A stretch of 64,000 nt of DNA. Origin: Hysterangium stoloniferum (lineage: Eukaryota; Basidiomycota; Agaricomycetes; Hysterangiales; Hysterangiaceae). The notes under the pieces are model-generated. The model made no database searches. It had not been told where the DNA came from and saw only the letters and a program-made list of their open reading frames with translations. The position numbers and the translations under genes are program-made. Location: contig WHVD01000005.1 of the NCBI GenBank assembly GCA_015178975.1, positions 186,001 to 250,000 on the forward strand, in the 5' to 3' direction. This document shows, piece after piece, positions 34,630 through 47,403 of this stretch. Each line of letters starts with the position of its first letter. Positions within the stretch are counted from its first letter, which is position 1.

Positions 34630-35141
34630 TTTGGCATGGTTGGATAGTGTGGGACTTGTACTTTACACTTCATATGTTTTCAACATGTTCTTTGTACCCA
34701 TACCGAGTCAAGCATATTTCGAACCTGCAAATTCTAACAAAAATTAATGCTGCTGCCTCTACAAATGTGCCCCATTCTGTTGCTAAGTCATTGGAATTTA
34801 TGTGGCTGTTTATGGAGGAATTATTTGGGTCATCTCTGGTGAAGGAGAGGTCCTGAATCATACAATAAATGTTTGAATTTGGTTTTGGGATAAGTCCCAG
34901 GAGAGATGTCAGAAATGGCCCTATGATCCGTTCTAGGTCCTCTGGCTTGAAGCCTATGGAGTACCATCCTGCTTCCTGCTCGTTGCTTATATACCTGCTT
35001 ATAAAGTCCATATCTGTTAATGAAGATTTGTGGTTTTCGAAAAATAGCTGTATGTGTAATGTTGTCCTTCACCCCAATGTCAAATCGCTCAATTAAACCT
35101 GTTATAATATTCTGCCAGTCCTGTAATATACCAATATACAT
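34630..35141 (-). pseudogene. DIRS-like reverse transcriptase, N-terminal fragment
   Basis: Across two frames it reads an agaricomycete DIRS/Ngaro-type RT start: AGWYSIGFKPEDLERIIGPF, SLLGLIPKP, then IQDLSFTRDDPN and NSNDLATEWGTF. The catalytic YxDD part, RNase H and recombinase are missing. It lies directly downstream of the gag-like gene on the same strand, so both come from one element. Confidence 0.6.
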
Positions 35142-36732
35142 GCTGCCCCCTCAGGGTTAAGCGGCATTATGACCCTTCTTGTGTCAGAGCTGTTTTCAAG
35201 CTCCTGCTCCATGGCCATCCTCGAAGCAGATGCTGCATGCGTGGGTGTTGATGCAGCTGTCATCCCATTTGCATGAAGATCTGAGTGCCCAGCCAAAGCA
35301 GAATTGCTTACCATTGGGCACGGTGAGGGCCTGCTTGTTTTTGGCCCCCTGCATGATTGAGACAGCACTCTTTCCTGCCATTGTGAGCTTTGCCCTGCAA
35401 TCAGAGGGAAAGTGTCCTTGTATGCCACACCGAAAAAAATGAGAAGTATCCCTCTCAGTACATGGTCTTTTCCCTGGTGACACTGGCTGGGCTGGTGCTC
35501 CCACTGATCGTGGGCACTTGGGTGGGGTGGCCATGGGCCAGATTACTCTTGTAGCATGCAATGCCATTCATGTTGATATCACTGTCAGTGCTTTGGTATC
35601 CAGACAGTTTAATTCATGTGACAAGTTATGTGCTGCTGCCTCCTGTTGCTGCACATTGTAATCCATGGCAACTTCCCAGCTATGTGATTTTGCGATGGAT
35701 GTCACAATGGAGTGGTGTGCTGTGAGAGCATTGGCTCTAATCAAACCAGTATGCATTCTGGTGCAATCCACAGCTGCTAGCCAGTCAATTATAGTGATAC
35801 CTTTTTCATTTTCGTGCTCTAGCCCTTTAGCCACAATGCCACCATTTGGTGGTGAGAAGGTGAACTCCTCCACACCCCTCTCTGCTTTTTGCTGTGCCTC
35901 AGTGGTGAGTGCAATATATGGGACATAGTGGAGGTTTTTAAAGACCTCTTCCACTTTCCATGGAATAGCTGAAAAAGCACATATTAGCCTGATGCAAATA
36001 CAAACATGTGCAGTCAGGAAAGGACAGAGTAAGTGCCAGCAACATGGTGATATTCTGCATGAATGTGATGTGCTGCGTGCATTCTGCAATGCAGCTAAGG
36101 CCATACGCTCAGTACTATGCACGCGCATTCCGCAACATTGTGGAAACTGGCTGCATAGTGTGGGCCACGCGCATTCCACAATGTGGTTAAACTGTCTGTA
36201 TGGTCACATATCGGATGTAGTGCCAACATGTGGCCATGACTGTGATGTAAGGGAATAGGAGGTGGTACTCACAGATCTCTAGTGGGTTCGTTTTGAAGCC
36301 TGGGATGATCTCCGGAATCAGTGGCCTCCTGCTCCTATGGGTTTCCTCGGGTGGGAAAGTCATAGTCGTGGTCCTCTGAAGTTCTTCTGGGCCCACAAAC
36401 AATCTCGTTACTCCATCTGGTGAAACTGTTGTAGGTCGCCCTTCTTGATTACCAGGGCTATTGTCATTCGATAGAAAATGCCTGTGTGCCATTCACTGTG
36501 CTATCTGCGCATCCAAGAATTCAATCTCCAAAGCAGAGGAATGGCAAGGTGGCCCAGAATTTCCATTGTCAGTAACCACCTCTCCTGGTGGAACTGACGG
36601 TGTTTCTGCAGCCCCTTCCCCCCTGGAAGGTACATCTTCTGGCACTTCATCCGTGTGAGCTGGATGCCTACCCTCACTCAGATTGATACCCAAGTGCACA
36701 AACACCCCCTGTGGTACTGATCCAGAGGTCAT
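35102..36732 (-). pseudogene. gag-like gene of the DIRS-like element
   Basis: The first exon (36732 to about 36270) has an in-frame TGA at 36493-36495 between DAQIAQ and MAHRHF. A long intron of about 300 nt ends TTTTCAG near 35966. The second exon encodes a conserved-looking domain (VEEFTFSPPNGGIVAKGLE, then a block with IDWLAAVDCTR and WEVAMDYNVQQ). A zinc-knuckle-like RCGIQGHFPSDC with its first Cys lost follows, then CFGWALRSSCKWDDSC and CSICFEDGHGA. Such Cys/His tails occur in gag proteins of agaricomycete tyrosine-recombinase retroelements. Family assignment is inference. Confidence 0.55.
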
Positions 36733-37023
36733 GTTGTGGGATAAAACAGATATAACTGACTAAAAGAATGGTAATATGTAAAGAGTGGTGATCCTTGGAT
36801 TGTAACAACAGAGTTGTCACAGTAGGAAAGAAAAAGGAGTGAAACACTTCCATACGCTCAGCTGGACGTTGAGAGCCAAACTACTCCCAGCATGCCAGGG
36901 ATTGTATGGCACTCGGCACTATGTATGTTGTAGGGCTGGCAACTCAATATCCCATATCTGGAAATATTAGTAATTGGTTAGTATTTATTTAGGATAAAAG
37001 ACTCAATATCATCTTGAATATAT

Positions 37024-37190
37024 ACAGTGGGGGACAAAACCCTTCCAATGATTTTTAGTTGTGCAAAGGTTCTTGAATAGCTCAAGAACCACTGTAGATA
37101 CAGACCTGACATTTGGTGGTTGATTAGGTCTATATGTTATCTATATGCCCTTAAAATATTATGACATGAGCATTAGTATTTCCCATGCTA
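37024..37190 (-). repeat. Tc1 end fragment
   Basis: CAGTGGGGGACAAAACCCTT starts a block that matches the reverse complement of about 6190-6380. No transposase is attached. Confidence 0.7.
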
Positions 37191-37201
37191 CCCTAGGGTG
37201 C

Positions 37202-37690
37202 TGTTAAGTGCTGTGTCAGGAACCTATTCTGGAACTATCAGAAAGCAACCAGGAACTAAGAAACTTCCAAATAGAGTCAGGATGTTGGCTTCAGCTTATG
37301 TGCTGCACCTCTACACAAATACTTGGAATGTCCTTAATTTCAAAGATGGGATTTACACTGGAAGACTATGAATATTCAGAGTTCCAAAGAGTTCTGAATA
37401 TTGAGCATACAGAAAGAAGGAAGGAATAAGAAACTACATAAGTTGTAAGTTGATATCAGATCTAAGGTAAAGTACAAATTTTCAGAAACTAATATAAGTT
37501 CTCTCATTATTGTACTACAAAATAAGATCACAATAATATGTATTCGGTAGTATTCCAAAACAGGAATATAACAAGGAAACAAGTGAATACTTGTTAACTG
37601 ACAAGTTACCAAATGCAGAACAAGAATGAGATCCAGAAGTATGGGAACTATAACTGTTCCATAGTTGGACATCAGGATTGGATATTGAGA
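37202..37690 (-). repeat. Gypsy-2 3' LTR (truncated inside)
   Basis: Starts TGTTAAGTGCTGTGTC and matches the LTR at 42333-42897 up to about 37690. Flanks GGTGC (37197-37201) and GGTTC (42898-42902) agree in four of five bases, so the two LTRs bound one insertion. The GCTTCAGCTTATGTGCTGCACC block also occurs in LTR-A read backwards, showing common ancestry. Confidence 0.8.
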
Positions 37691-37759
37691 GTTATTGTAA
37701 GCAAATTCTGTGAGTAGAAGAAGGTATTTTCAGTTGTCCTGTTGGTAGTTGCAATAATG

Positions 37760-38525
37760 TGGAGGTATTGTTCCAGAGTTTGGTTGACATGTTCCATTTG
37801 TCTGTCACCTTCCAGATGATATCCCAATGAAGTATAATTTCATATCAAGGGGTTTTCTGATGGCCTTGAAGAAATGGGAAATGAACTTGGAACCTCAATC
37901 GGAAGTTACATGGGACAGAACACCATGTTTGGAAAATAAATGAATGGCAAAATGTTCTGCTAATTGCAAGGACATGATTGTATCATAAGTGGGTAAGAAA
38001 ATTCCTTGTTTCAAGAATTGGTCTACAACAATGAGAATGGATTTATAGCCTTTGGAAGACAGGAGTTGTTTGATAAAATCCATGGAAATTGCATTCCAGG
38101 TATTGGAAGTTGCTTGAGAAGGCTGTACAGCTTATGTATGTCTCTGTGATTTAAAGTGTAAACAGGTGGTGCATGACCTACAAAACTGTGTTATGAAATC
38201 TTGGAGGTTGGGCCAAATATATTTTCTTCAGATTAATCCAAGACTATTGTTAATGCTGGAGTGTCCAGAGATTGGATGATTGTGTTTGTACTGAAGTACA
38301 TGGAGTCAGAGATTGTTGGAGTCCGGAACATAAATATGTCCATTGAGATGGATAAAACCTTGAGAGTCCTGGGACCACCAGGGTTGGTTGGCATTGTCGG
38401 GAACTTCTAGGTGTAATTTGAGAGCTGTATCAGAAGTGACTGCAGAGAGGATATATTGATGTAATTGTTCAATGTCCATAATCATAACACTACACATAAT
38501 TGGATGGTAGAGAGAAGTCACTCAG
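37760..38525 (-). pseudogene. Gypsy-2 integrase relic
   Basis: Pieces of the zinc-binding/linker region (MDIEQLHQYILSAV, 38306-38521) and the core (MDFIKQLLSSKGYKS..SHVTSD, 37895-38083) lie on the minus strand, with stops between. They match the equivalent parts of Gypsy-1 closely in order and wording. The second catalytic Asp is kept here, but the frame is destroyed. Confidence 0.82.
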
Positions 38526-38699
38526 ATAGATGTGGAAAGTTGCTGTGTTGTAAAAACCAGTTTCATGGTATGTGGATTAACAATAGCATAGTTACTTTCC
38601 CCCTCTTTAGGATAGACATCCCATCATTGATCTGGTTTTCCACCAAGATGTCTGGGTCAGAAATGGATAATAATATTGAAAGCAGCAAGAGATTTGGAT

Positions 38700-39228
38700 C
38701 AGCAGCTTGCCAATGGGTCAAAAGTTTAGTGGTTGAAAAATATTCCAAATTTTGTGATCAGTAACAATGTCAATAGGAGTTGCAGAACCTTTGAGGTAGT
38801 CCCACCAATGTTTGAAAGCCTCAAACATTGCCAAAAGCTCCTTATCATGAAGATCATAATTGAGTTCAGAAACTGAAAGTGTCCAAGAAAGAAATGTGAC
38901 TGGGTGAATTTTGCCATTGGAATCTTGAATGGAAAGAATTGTGGCAATTGCATAGTCAGAAGCATCAGTTTCCACAATAATCAGAATATCAGGTTTCCAA
39001 TGAGAAAGAATTGGAGCAGAAGTGAAGGCATTTTTCAAAGTCTGAAAGGTGGAATGGCATTTATTGTCAAAAACCCTTGATTGAGATTTACAGGTCAGGT
39101 GAGTGAGTGGTATTGTAATATCCGAATAGTCCTGAATAAATCATCAGTAGAAATTTGCAAAGCCTAAAAATGACTGGATATCCTTGACTTTCTGTGGTTT
39201 GGGCCAATTGCAGACAACTTGAACCTTA
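38700..39228 (-). pseudogene. Gypsy-2 RT end and RNase H relic
   Basis: Reads [10 protein letters not shown] at the RT end (about 39160), then ALTSAPI-like NAFTSAPILSHWKPD, VETDASDYAIATIL (RNase H Asp), HDKELLAMFEAFKHW (Glu) and VTDHKIWNIF. The first RT half is missing because element Z lies where it should be. Confidence 0.85.
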
Positions 39229-40496
39229 GGAGGTTGTCCATAATCATTATAATATCAAATGTTTACTAATAAAAGCAAAATTGCTACAAAACTCCATCTT
39301 TAAATTGTGATATCTTTTCTGAAACAATTATATCATCAAAAAACAACCATCAGAAATAGTTCTCCATATTACATCTTATACAATCCATAGTTATTTAACA
39401 AATTCCATTGTATATAATTTGCTTCCTTTTACAGATGCCTACTGATACTTTTATTAGTACTTTGTTTTTTAAAAGTTGTAATGTAGTTATTTCCATGTAA
39501 AATATGTAAAATATTATTGGAAATCTTTCATACCACAGCTGTCTTTCTTAAATGAAACCCCCTATATATTCTGGGTATGTTGAATCAAGTAGAAATCTGT
39601 TCAGATTGACAGATCCATTCTGAAGTAATACATATGTATTTAGAGGTGCCAATGATATACATATGCATGGTGTGAAGGGTATGCTTTTACCACAGTTTCG
39701 TTGTGGTAAAACACTCCTTTTATTTTATTTATATTTTACACATTTTATTCATATTTTTCTATCCTTTATATTCTTCAAATATTGCACCATTTCATTAGTT
39801 CGAAGCTCTGTGTATACTTGTGGGTGCACTCAGCACCAAATAAAAACAGACACTTTTTACCTTGTAACCACAACTTGCCCAGACACCCAGTTAGTGTCCT
39901 GCAAGTTGTGATTGGTATCGTTTCGACTGTCACAGACGGGCTTTAACTACCAGCGCGATCATAGTTTCGAACTACACTAGTCAAAACTTGAACTGTTATC
40001 TCGATCCGTGCGGACTATATCTGCACTACTCTGTTCACTTGACTCTCTCATAATCGAACTCCAAAGTTGATTCTCTTTATTTCATCTTAGCTATCTATTC
40101 TACTTAGGATAGCTAATTCTCTTAACCATATTGAACTACATAGTCAATACACATTTGGCCTGTATCAGACTTAGATAGTCAATACATCATTGTGTTGTAT
40201 CTGAACGGTCGATATTCTTCATATATAGAATGGTTAGAACTTCCACCACTCTTCACACATGGAATGGACTATCTAAAGGTATCTATTTTTTAAAAGTATT
40301 AGTGTTTCAAACTACTAATTTTTTTTATTGTCTACTCATGTCCAGAAAGATTCTTTAGTTTGTAATGTACAAGAGAGTTTAAAACTTTTTTGAAATTTTT
40401 AAAAACCAAATTATGTTTGAATCACATCCCAGATGTATAAATGACCTTTAGAGTATATTAGAATTTGGTATACTTAATAGTTTTCAGATATCCTCC
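39229..40496 (+). mobile_element. element Z copy 1 (TIR element, about 680 bp plus insert)
   Basis: Begins GGAGGTTGTCC and ends GATATCCTCC, so the outer GGAGG/CCTCC is inverted. It matches 54501-55400 and, reversed, 56765-57450. Flanking triplets are TTA and TTT. A solo LTR-B sits inside. No coding region is present, so it is a MITE-like element inserted in Gypsy-2. Confidence 0.65.
39671..40256 (-). repeat. solo LTR-B in element Z, TSD catgg
   Basis: Reverse LTR-B from TGTGAAGGG to CTCTTCACA, flanked by CATGG on both sides (39666-39670, 40257-40261). The corresponding spots in the other Z copies (near 55160 and 57000) show the uninterrupted sequence. Confidence 0.93.
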
Positions 40497-41010
40497 TTTT
40501 ACGCTGATCAAAAAACACTGATCCATCCAGTTTACTTACCCTAACAAATGCCACAGCATTGATGAGAGAGGTTTTCAGAGGTTCAGAGGTTTTGGTAGAA
40601 ACTGGAACTGCCATTGAGACTGAAGAGGCTTTGGCCAGATTAGACACTGCAGGAGGAATGGAAGTGTCAGGAATCTGAAAATTAATACTGCCCAATACCC
40701 AGTCAATTAACAAATTATATCAGGTGAGCCAGTTGTATCCAAGGATGACTGAACAGCTAGAGTTCAACTGTGTTATGAAAAAAGTAACTTTCTGGGATGT
40801 TCCATATGGGAACCAGATAGACATGTTGCAGGCTTGAGTAATTACTGTATTGCTAGTGCCATCAAATAGATGCAAAGAGATTGCAGGAACAGAACAGATT
40901 TTCAGATTATGTTTCATGGCAAAGGTGGAATCTATGAAACCTTCCATGGAGCTGGAATCTATCAGAGCTCAGAACACTAAATTTCCAAGAAGGTCAGAGA
41001 TGATTTTTAC
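40474..41010 (-). pseudogene. Gypsy-2 protease relic
   Basis: Minus-strand frames read SSMEGFIDSTFAMKHNLK, then HLFDGTSN, VTFFITQLNSSCSVILGYNW and LIDWVLGSINFQIP. This is the aspartic protease region of basidiomycete gypsy elements (the ILGYNWL box follows the catalytic part). The catalytic D-T/S-G appears as DSS, and frames change between blocks. Confidence 0.75.
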
Positions 41011-42298
41011 AAATAATGAGTTGGGATTAGAAAGAGCAGATGTGTTTAGGTGGATAATCTTGGAAACATGGAGAGAGTCAATACAACCCCTCTGTCTGTG
41101 CAGATTCCAGAGGGTTTCTTATTCTTTTTTTGACTCTGTGGCGGGTTTCTCCTTGGCGTAGAAGCCGTAGTGGAAGTTGCCACATGAAGCCTTGGAGGAG
41201 TTTGACTTAACAGTTCCATCATAAACCTTGTGTCCACCTGTTCTGCAGAAAAGACAGAGGTCATTATCCATGCATAATTGTTTCTCCTTTGGGGTGAGTT
41301 TACCATCAGTACCCAACAAATGAGAAATGTCACTGTTTTTCCTTGTTGGATTTCTTGTCTTTCTTCTGATTAGAATTTGATTTACTGGTATTATTGCCAG
41401 AGTTATTGCTGGAAGACTTGCTAGTCAATGCCTTATTGCCTTGAGAATGCTCCATTGGATTTTCTTGGGAAATTTCTGCTTTTCATTCCCAAAAGTGGGG
41501 ATCAGATGTCTGAGCTTTCATCTGCATGAGTTGGAGAGTTTTCAGCTTTCCATCTTTGCAGATGTCGACTTTTAGGTGTTATGGAAGACCCATATAGAAA
41601 TGGTGTCTGAGGGTGGCATTGACCCATCCACAGCATGCAGCAAGGGTATTGAACTTGACAAGATAATCAGAAACTCATTGATTGTTCTTCATCTTAAGCG
41701 CCATTAGTTTGTTTTCTGCTTTTCCAGATTGATTGGAAGGTCTGAAGTTAGTTTCCAGTTCTTCCACAAATGCATCCCAGTTGTCGAGCCATACGGGGGT
41801 CTCATCAGATATTCCAGATAGTCTGGGTTTGAACCAATCCTGAGTGGTATCCTTAATATATGAGAGTGTGAAGTTGACTTTTCAACTGTCAGACTTTAAT
41901 GCAGCAGGTCAATCACAGAAACTGAAACAGCATTGGAGAAGGAAATTTTTCAAATTTCTTTGGATCTTTGCCAGTAAATGGTTTGGGTTCTTTGACTCCA
42001 GGATGGGAATATTCTTTGCTTTCCTCAGTGGATTTTAAATAGTCAGTGAATTTCACAATGGAGTTGATAAACATCATTTCAGTCAGATCATCAGAAGATT
42101 TCTGTTTTGGCTTATCTGGACTTCCTCAACATCATTGTTGGAAACCTTGGGAGTGTTGGGATTTTTTGCTACCTCAATAACTTCTTTGACAGAGGCTGAT
42201 TCTATCGGCTGAATGGGTGTTTCAGGTGGAGTGGTATGAAGTTGCAATGGGGATTGAAGTTGGGATGGTCCTTTGGCAGTTTTGTGTTTGGGACCCAT
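41011..42298 (-). pseudogene. Gypsy-2 gag relic
   Basis: Starts at 42298 with MGPKHKTAKGPSQLQS and continues through several frames. Recognisable gag parts include DWFKPRLSGIS with WDAFVEELETNFRP near 41800, and a zinc-knuckle-like CLFCRTGGHKVYD near 41230. Gag forms the particle and binds RNA. Multiple stops (for example in the 41900 and 41470 areas) make it non-functional. Confidence 0.75.
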
Positions 42299-42332
42299 GA
42301 TGAGTGAGTTGCAGAATAGAGATCTGATATGC

Positions 42333-42897
42333 TGTTAAGTGCCATGTTGCAAACCTATTCCAAAACTATCAGAAAGTGACCAGGAACTCAGAAACTTCCA
42401 AATAGAGTGAGGATATCAGCTTCAGCTTATGTGCTGCACCCCTCCACAAACATTCTGAATGTCCTTAATTTCAAAGATGGGATTTATGCTGGAAGACTAT
42501 GGATATTTAGAGTTCCAAAGAGTTCTGAATATCAAGTGTACAGAAAGAAGGAAGGAATGAGAAACTAAGTTGATATCAGATCTAAGGTAAAGTACAAATT
42601 GGTGGAAACTAATATAAGTTCTCTTGTTATTGTACTACAAACTAAGATCACAATAAGACAGATTTGGTAGTATTCCAAAATGGGAATACAACAACCAAAC
42701 AAGTGAGTACTTGTTGACCAACAAGTTACCAAATGTGGAACAAGGATGAGATCCAGAAGTATGGCAACTATAACTGTTCTGTAGTCAGAAGTCGGGATCA
42801 GATATTGAGGCAGGAAGTCAGATCAAAGACTTGGGGTGGAAAGTCAGATATTTTGGATAATATCAGATGTTGAAGTATCTGGGAATGGGTCATAACA
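42333..42897 (-). repeat. Gypsy-2 5' LTR, 565 bp
   Basis: Starts TGTTAAGTGCCATG and ends GGGTCATAACA. It pairs with 37202-37690. The two differ in many places, mostly transitions, so the element is old. Confidence 0.85.
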
Positions 42898-45800
42898 GGT
42901 TCCAACAGAACCACAAATTTAAATGGTGGCCACTGCACCTGGCATTTTCTTACCATATTCCACCAGTAATTGTTTCACAGGACTATCTGCTTTTTTAACC
43001 CTTTTTCCATACTGTTTCTTTTCCTGTTCTAATAATAATTAGGTATGTGTGTTTTTCACTTATGGCATATTCCATTTACCTGCTATTAAATCTTTTTCTT
43101 CCACCATTTTCCTGCAATCTGCTATCTATTAATCAGTTTCTTTGCCAGAGCCATGGAAATAATTCCTACCAAGGTGCTACTATGCTAATATTAACTGTTT
43201 ACAGGTTACATGTAAGCCCTCCTTTCTGACAGTGTTCCATCAATCATCACCACCATTAACGCCCTTCACTCCAATGGTGCAAGTGGAGGAGGAGTATGAT
43301 ATAATATATACCAGTGTTCAGTGAGATTCCCCAGCAGTATGGTCAGTGCCATTCCCAACATTGTTGCACTGTTAAAGGACTTTGACTGACACATTTGATC
43401 AAGGGCAGTATTGGGCCTGGGAAGGTTTTAAAGACAGGTGCAGTGTGTGTCAATAGGATGGAAATCCAGCTGACATTTGACCACAGCTGAAACTTGAGCC
43501 ACCAGTGCAGTTGTCATTTGTGACATTCTTGCACTGTTGAAGCACTCTGACTCTGACATTTGATCAATTGCAGTATTGGGAAGGTTTCAGAGCATGGTGA
43601 AGTGTGTGACAATGGGATGGGAATCAAGTTGACATTTGACCACAGCTGAATTTCAAGCCGCCATTGTGGGTGTCATTATACTGTTGAAGGACTCTGACTC
43701 TGATGTTCGATCAAGTATTGCTCATGGAGAACGTTTCAGAACAGGGTGTGGTGGGTGTATGACAATGGGATGGGAATCAAGCTGGCATTTAACCACAGCT
43801 GAAGTGGCCTTGGGGGAAGGTTTTAGAGTAAGATGCAGTGTGTGCCAATGTTATAAGAATCCAACTGGCATTTGACCACAGCCAAATTTCAAGCCACCAT
43901 TGCAGGAGTCATTCCTGACATTCTTCCACTGTTGAAGGAATCTGACTCTGACATTTGATCAAGCACAGTATCAGCTCTGGGAAAGCTTTTAGAGCAAGGT
44001 GCAGTGTGTGACAATGAGGTGGGAATCCAACTGACTGACATTTGACCACAGCTGAATTTTGAGCTGCCATTGCCCTGCCCATCCCCACCATTGTTGGACT
44101 GTTGAAAGACTCTAACTCTGACATTCAATCAAGCGCAACATCAGCCTTGGCGAAATTTTCAGAACAAGGTGAACCAATTACTCCTGTTCAAAGGATTCGG
44201 CTTCAGTCTCCACAGGGGAGTTTCTCCCTCTAATCAGGGTGGAAACACATGTGGCTGTAGGATTGAGGTCAAAAAGACAGCCAGTTCTGTGTGAGCCACT
44301 GTCAATCCCATTTCAAAGTATTCTCATTCCTTCATTTTTCTCTTCTCATTCTGATCAATATTGTGGTACTCTAGCAAGTTTGCCCAATATGTGAGACCTC
44401 TCTGGATTATCTGCCCATCCTCTGTCATTGACTGTGGATCTCTTGCATAGTACTGATAGTATTTTCCATCATGAAGACATCAAGATTATTCAATGTGCAA
44501 CAATTACATCTATCTGAAGACAGGTCATATATTATTAATTCACAAATTTCCATCCAACTTTAAAGTGCAGAAGCTTTACCTTCTCTTACCCAGATTTGAC
44601 CTCAGCATGCAAAAAGGAAAGTTTGCACTGTTAATGGTGCCCACTGCTCTGCATATATTTCTTCTGTGCATCAATTCCTATTAATTGACTTGCAGACATA
44701 TTTGGAACTGTCATTACTGGTGCCATGACTGATATACTGTGCAAGGACTCTGACTCTGATGTTCGATCAAGTGGCAGTATTGGGCCTGGGCAAGGTTTCA
44801 GAGCAAGGTGTGGTGTGTGACAATGGGATCAGAATCCAGCTGACATTTGAACATAGCCAAATTTTGAGCTGCCATTGTGGGTGTCATTCCCAACATTATT
44901 GCACTGTGGAGGTGCAATGGCAGCTCCAAATTCAGCTGTTGTTAAATGCAGCTGGATTCCAATGCCATTGTTAGAGTTTACTGTGGTGAAATGTTAACTG
45001 GATTCCCATCCCATTGGCACACACTGCACCTTGCTCTGAATCCTTTCCCAGGGCCAATACTGTGCTTGATAAAACAACAGAGTCAAAGTCGGTGTCATTC
45101 CCAATAATCTTTCACTGTTGACAGGCTCTGACTTGCACATTCAATCAAGTGCAGTATTGGCCCTGGGGAATGTTTTCAGAGCAATCTGCAGTGCATGACA
45201 ATGGGATCAGAATCCAGCTACATTTGACCACAGCCAAATTTGGAGCCACCATTGTGGCTGTCATTCCCAACATTTTTTCACTGTTAAAAGACTCTGACTC
45301 TGACGTTTGGTCAAGCACAGTATTTTCCCTGGGGAATGTTTTAGAGTAAGAGGTGGTGTGTGATAATGGGATGGGAATCCATTTGACAGTTGACCACAGC
45401 CTGATTTTGAGTCACTATTGTGGGTGTCTGTAAGGGCCACCTCAGTAGAGCCTGTGGTACTCACACTAGACTAACTAACAGAGGGATATCCAGAGTATAT
45501 TAGGTAGCTACTAGATACAGATAAGGACTACTCACCTAACAGAGGGATATCCAGAGAGAAAAGGATAAGGAGGCGCCTCTGCTAGATGTTCCGAAACATG
45601 GGGGTGTCTAAAAATAGAATGACAGCTTACCCTCAATGGTCCATAACTATCTACTCTATCCTAGAATATTCCTAGAGGATGGAACAGTCCTCTGAAAAAT
45701 GTGAGAAAAATATAGGAAACAATATAAAATAACCTCTAAGGGTTAGTAAGTATAGACATGACAAAAACCAAGAGACAAGACATAGAATGTCCCCTTACAG

Positions 45801-46000
45801 TGTCATTCCCAACATTCTTGTACTGTTGAAGCACTCTGACTTGGATGTTCAATCAAGCACAGTGTCAGCATTGGGGATTGTTTCAGAGCAAGGTGGGGTG
45901 TATGACAATGGGATGGGAATCAAGCTGACATTTGACCACAGCTGAATGTTGAGCCATCATTGCAGGTAGCATTCCTGACATTGTTACAATGTTGATTTTT
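42898..46000 (+). pseudogene. second DUF6535-HEAT gene relic (C-terminal half)
   Basis: The first 430 bases match 31910-32340 of the first gene base by base with scattered changes, including the intron-like AATAATAATTAGGTA region. HEAT exon-intron units follow at about 43340-44170, 44700-44930, 45100-45430 and 45800-46000. A unit near 44925-45095 is inverted. A solo LTR (45429-45799) and an unrelated 500-base stretch (44180-44700) interrupt. CG positions are mostly lost, and no unit remains open for long. Confidence 0.72.
45429..45799 (+). repeat. solo LTR-C, 371 bp, TSD gtgtc
   Basis: Termini TGTAAGGG..CCCCTTACA are inverted, and GTGTC flanks both sides (45424-45428, 45800-45804). Inside, ACAGAGGGATATCCAGAG occurs twice. 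It sits within a HEAT unit whose sequence resumes directly after it. Confidence 0.9.
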
Positions 46001-47403
46001 ATTATGTAATATAAGGCCTTATTCCTTTTAACTTTGCATAATAATAGCATATATGAGCTTATATAATGCTATTATATCTTCATTAATTTATTGTAATTTT
46101 TAACTAATTATTTATATGTTATTTACTTAGTTATTGCTTCTTGGCACCTTGCTGCAGCCTTGTTTGCACTTTTTGGTGTCATGTGACATATTAGATAAGC
46201 CTCCGATGTCGGGATATCACACAAGTCACAGATGTGACTACTCGAGTCATTATTTGATTCCGCCAACTCAGCATTTGTTTCTGTCCCGGGACCGCAGTCT
46301 TGAACCTTCATGTTCAAGCCAAAGGTTGGAACCCTTGTCTCAGAGAGGGGAATCATATGATAAATAAAGGGTAAAAAATAAGTACAGTATGAGGTCATTA
46401 TGATCTCAATAATGACCTCATAAAATAAATAATTAGCTAATTATTTAGTTATCAAAATGTATATAAGGAGGGCCAAGTTTCCAATAAAATCATCATATCA
46501 CACACATATATTACTGCACAGCTCAGAAGCTTATCTAATAATCCTAAGTACAATAATAGCCTTAGTCTGATACACTAACTGCAAGCACCTAGACTTGCAG
46601 CATCTTGAATTCTTTGTCAGCAATTCTTGAACTTAGCTAATCATCTAAGTTCCCCCAGCCTCACAGCTACCCTTTAGGCTTATTAATTACATAATAAACC
46701 TAATAAGTATCTAAGTATCCATACTGAAATTCCCTTCCAATACTAGATTATTCAAGGCCCATCCCTTAAGCTAGTGAATTAATCAAGTACAAGCGCACAA
46801 GAAAATCCGAAATAAATTAGCTTCTCTATTAATAAATTATTTAACTCTTTTTTAAATATCTATTAATAGTTAAAAATAGGAATAGAAGAAACAGAAGCTT
46901 TATATCAAGTGTTATGTATTTATAGGTTTTTTCCGATTTTTTAAACAATTTCCCCTAACAAATTGCGAAAACGAATATTCAAATGTAATTATATTGCGAC
47001 GATAAAATTGTACAATATGTTCTGATTTACCCTAAATTTATACAATTTATTTTGTATTTTTATCTAATAGATTGAGCAAGATATTGAATTTATTCTTTTT
47101 ATTCTTTTTTGATTAATATGTCGGCGACTCAGCGCTTATTCACAACGCGCGAGTAATCATGTGATATTCACATGACATTTCAAACTCCGACGCCGACAAA
47201 ACGCGATGCGAAATAATCGCGCATAATCAAGGTAATATATATATATGTATTTATATTATTATAATAAAATATTATATTTATAACTAACTAAAAATAAATA
47301 TAATAATCATAATAATATAAAGACGGCCACCTGTGTTTATTATTCGGCGCGCGGGAAACTCCTTACAACGAGTGACAGTGACAGCCGTCACAACAAATGA
47401 CAG

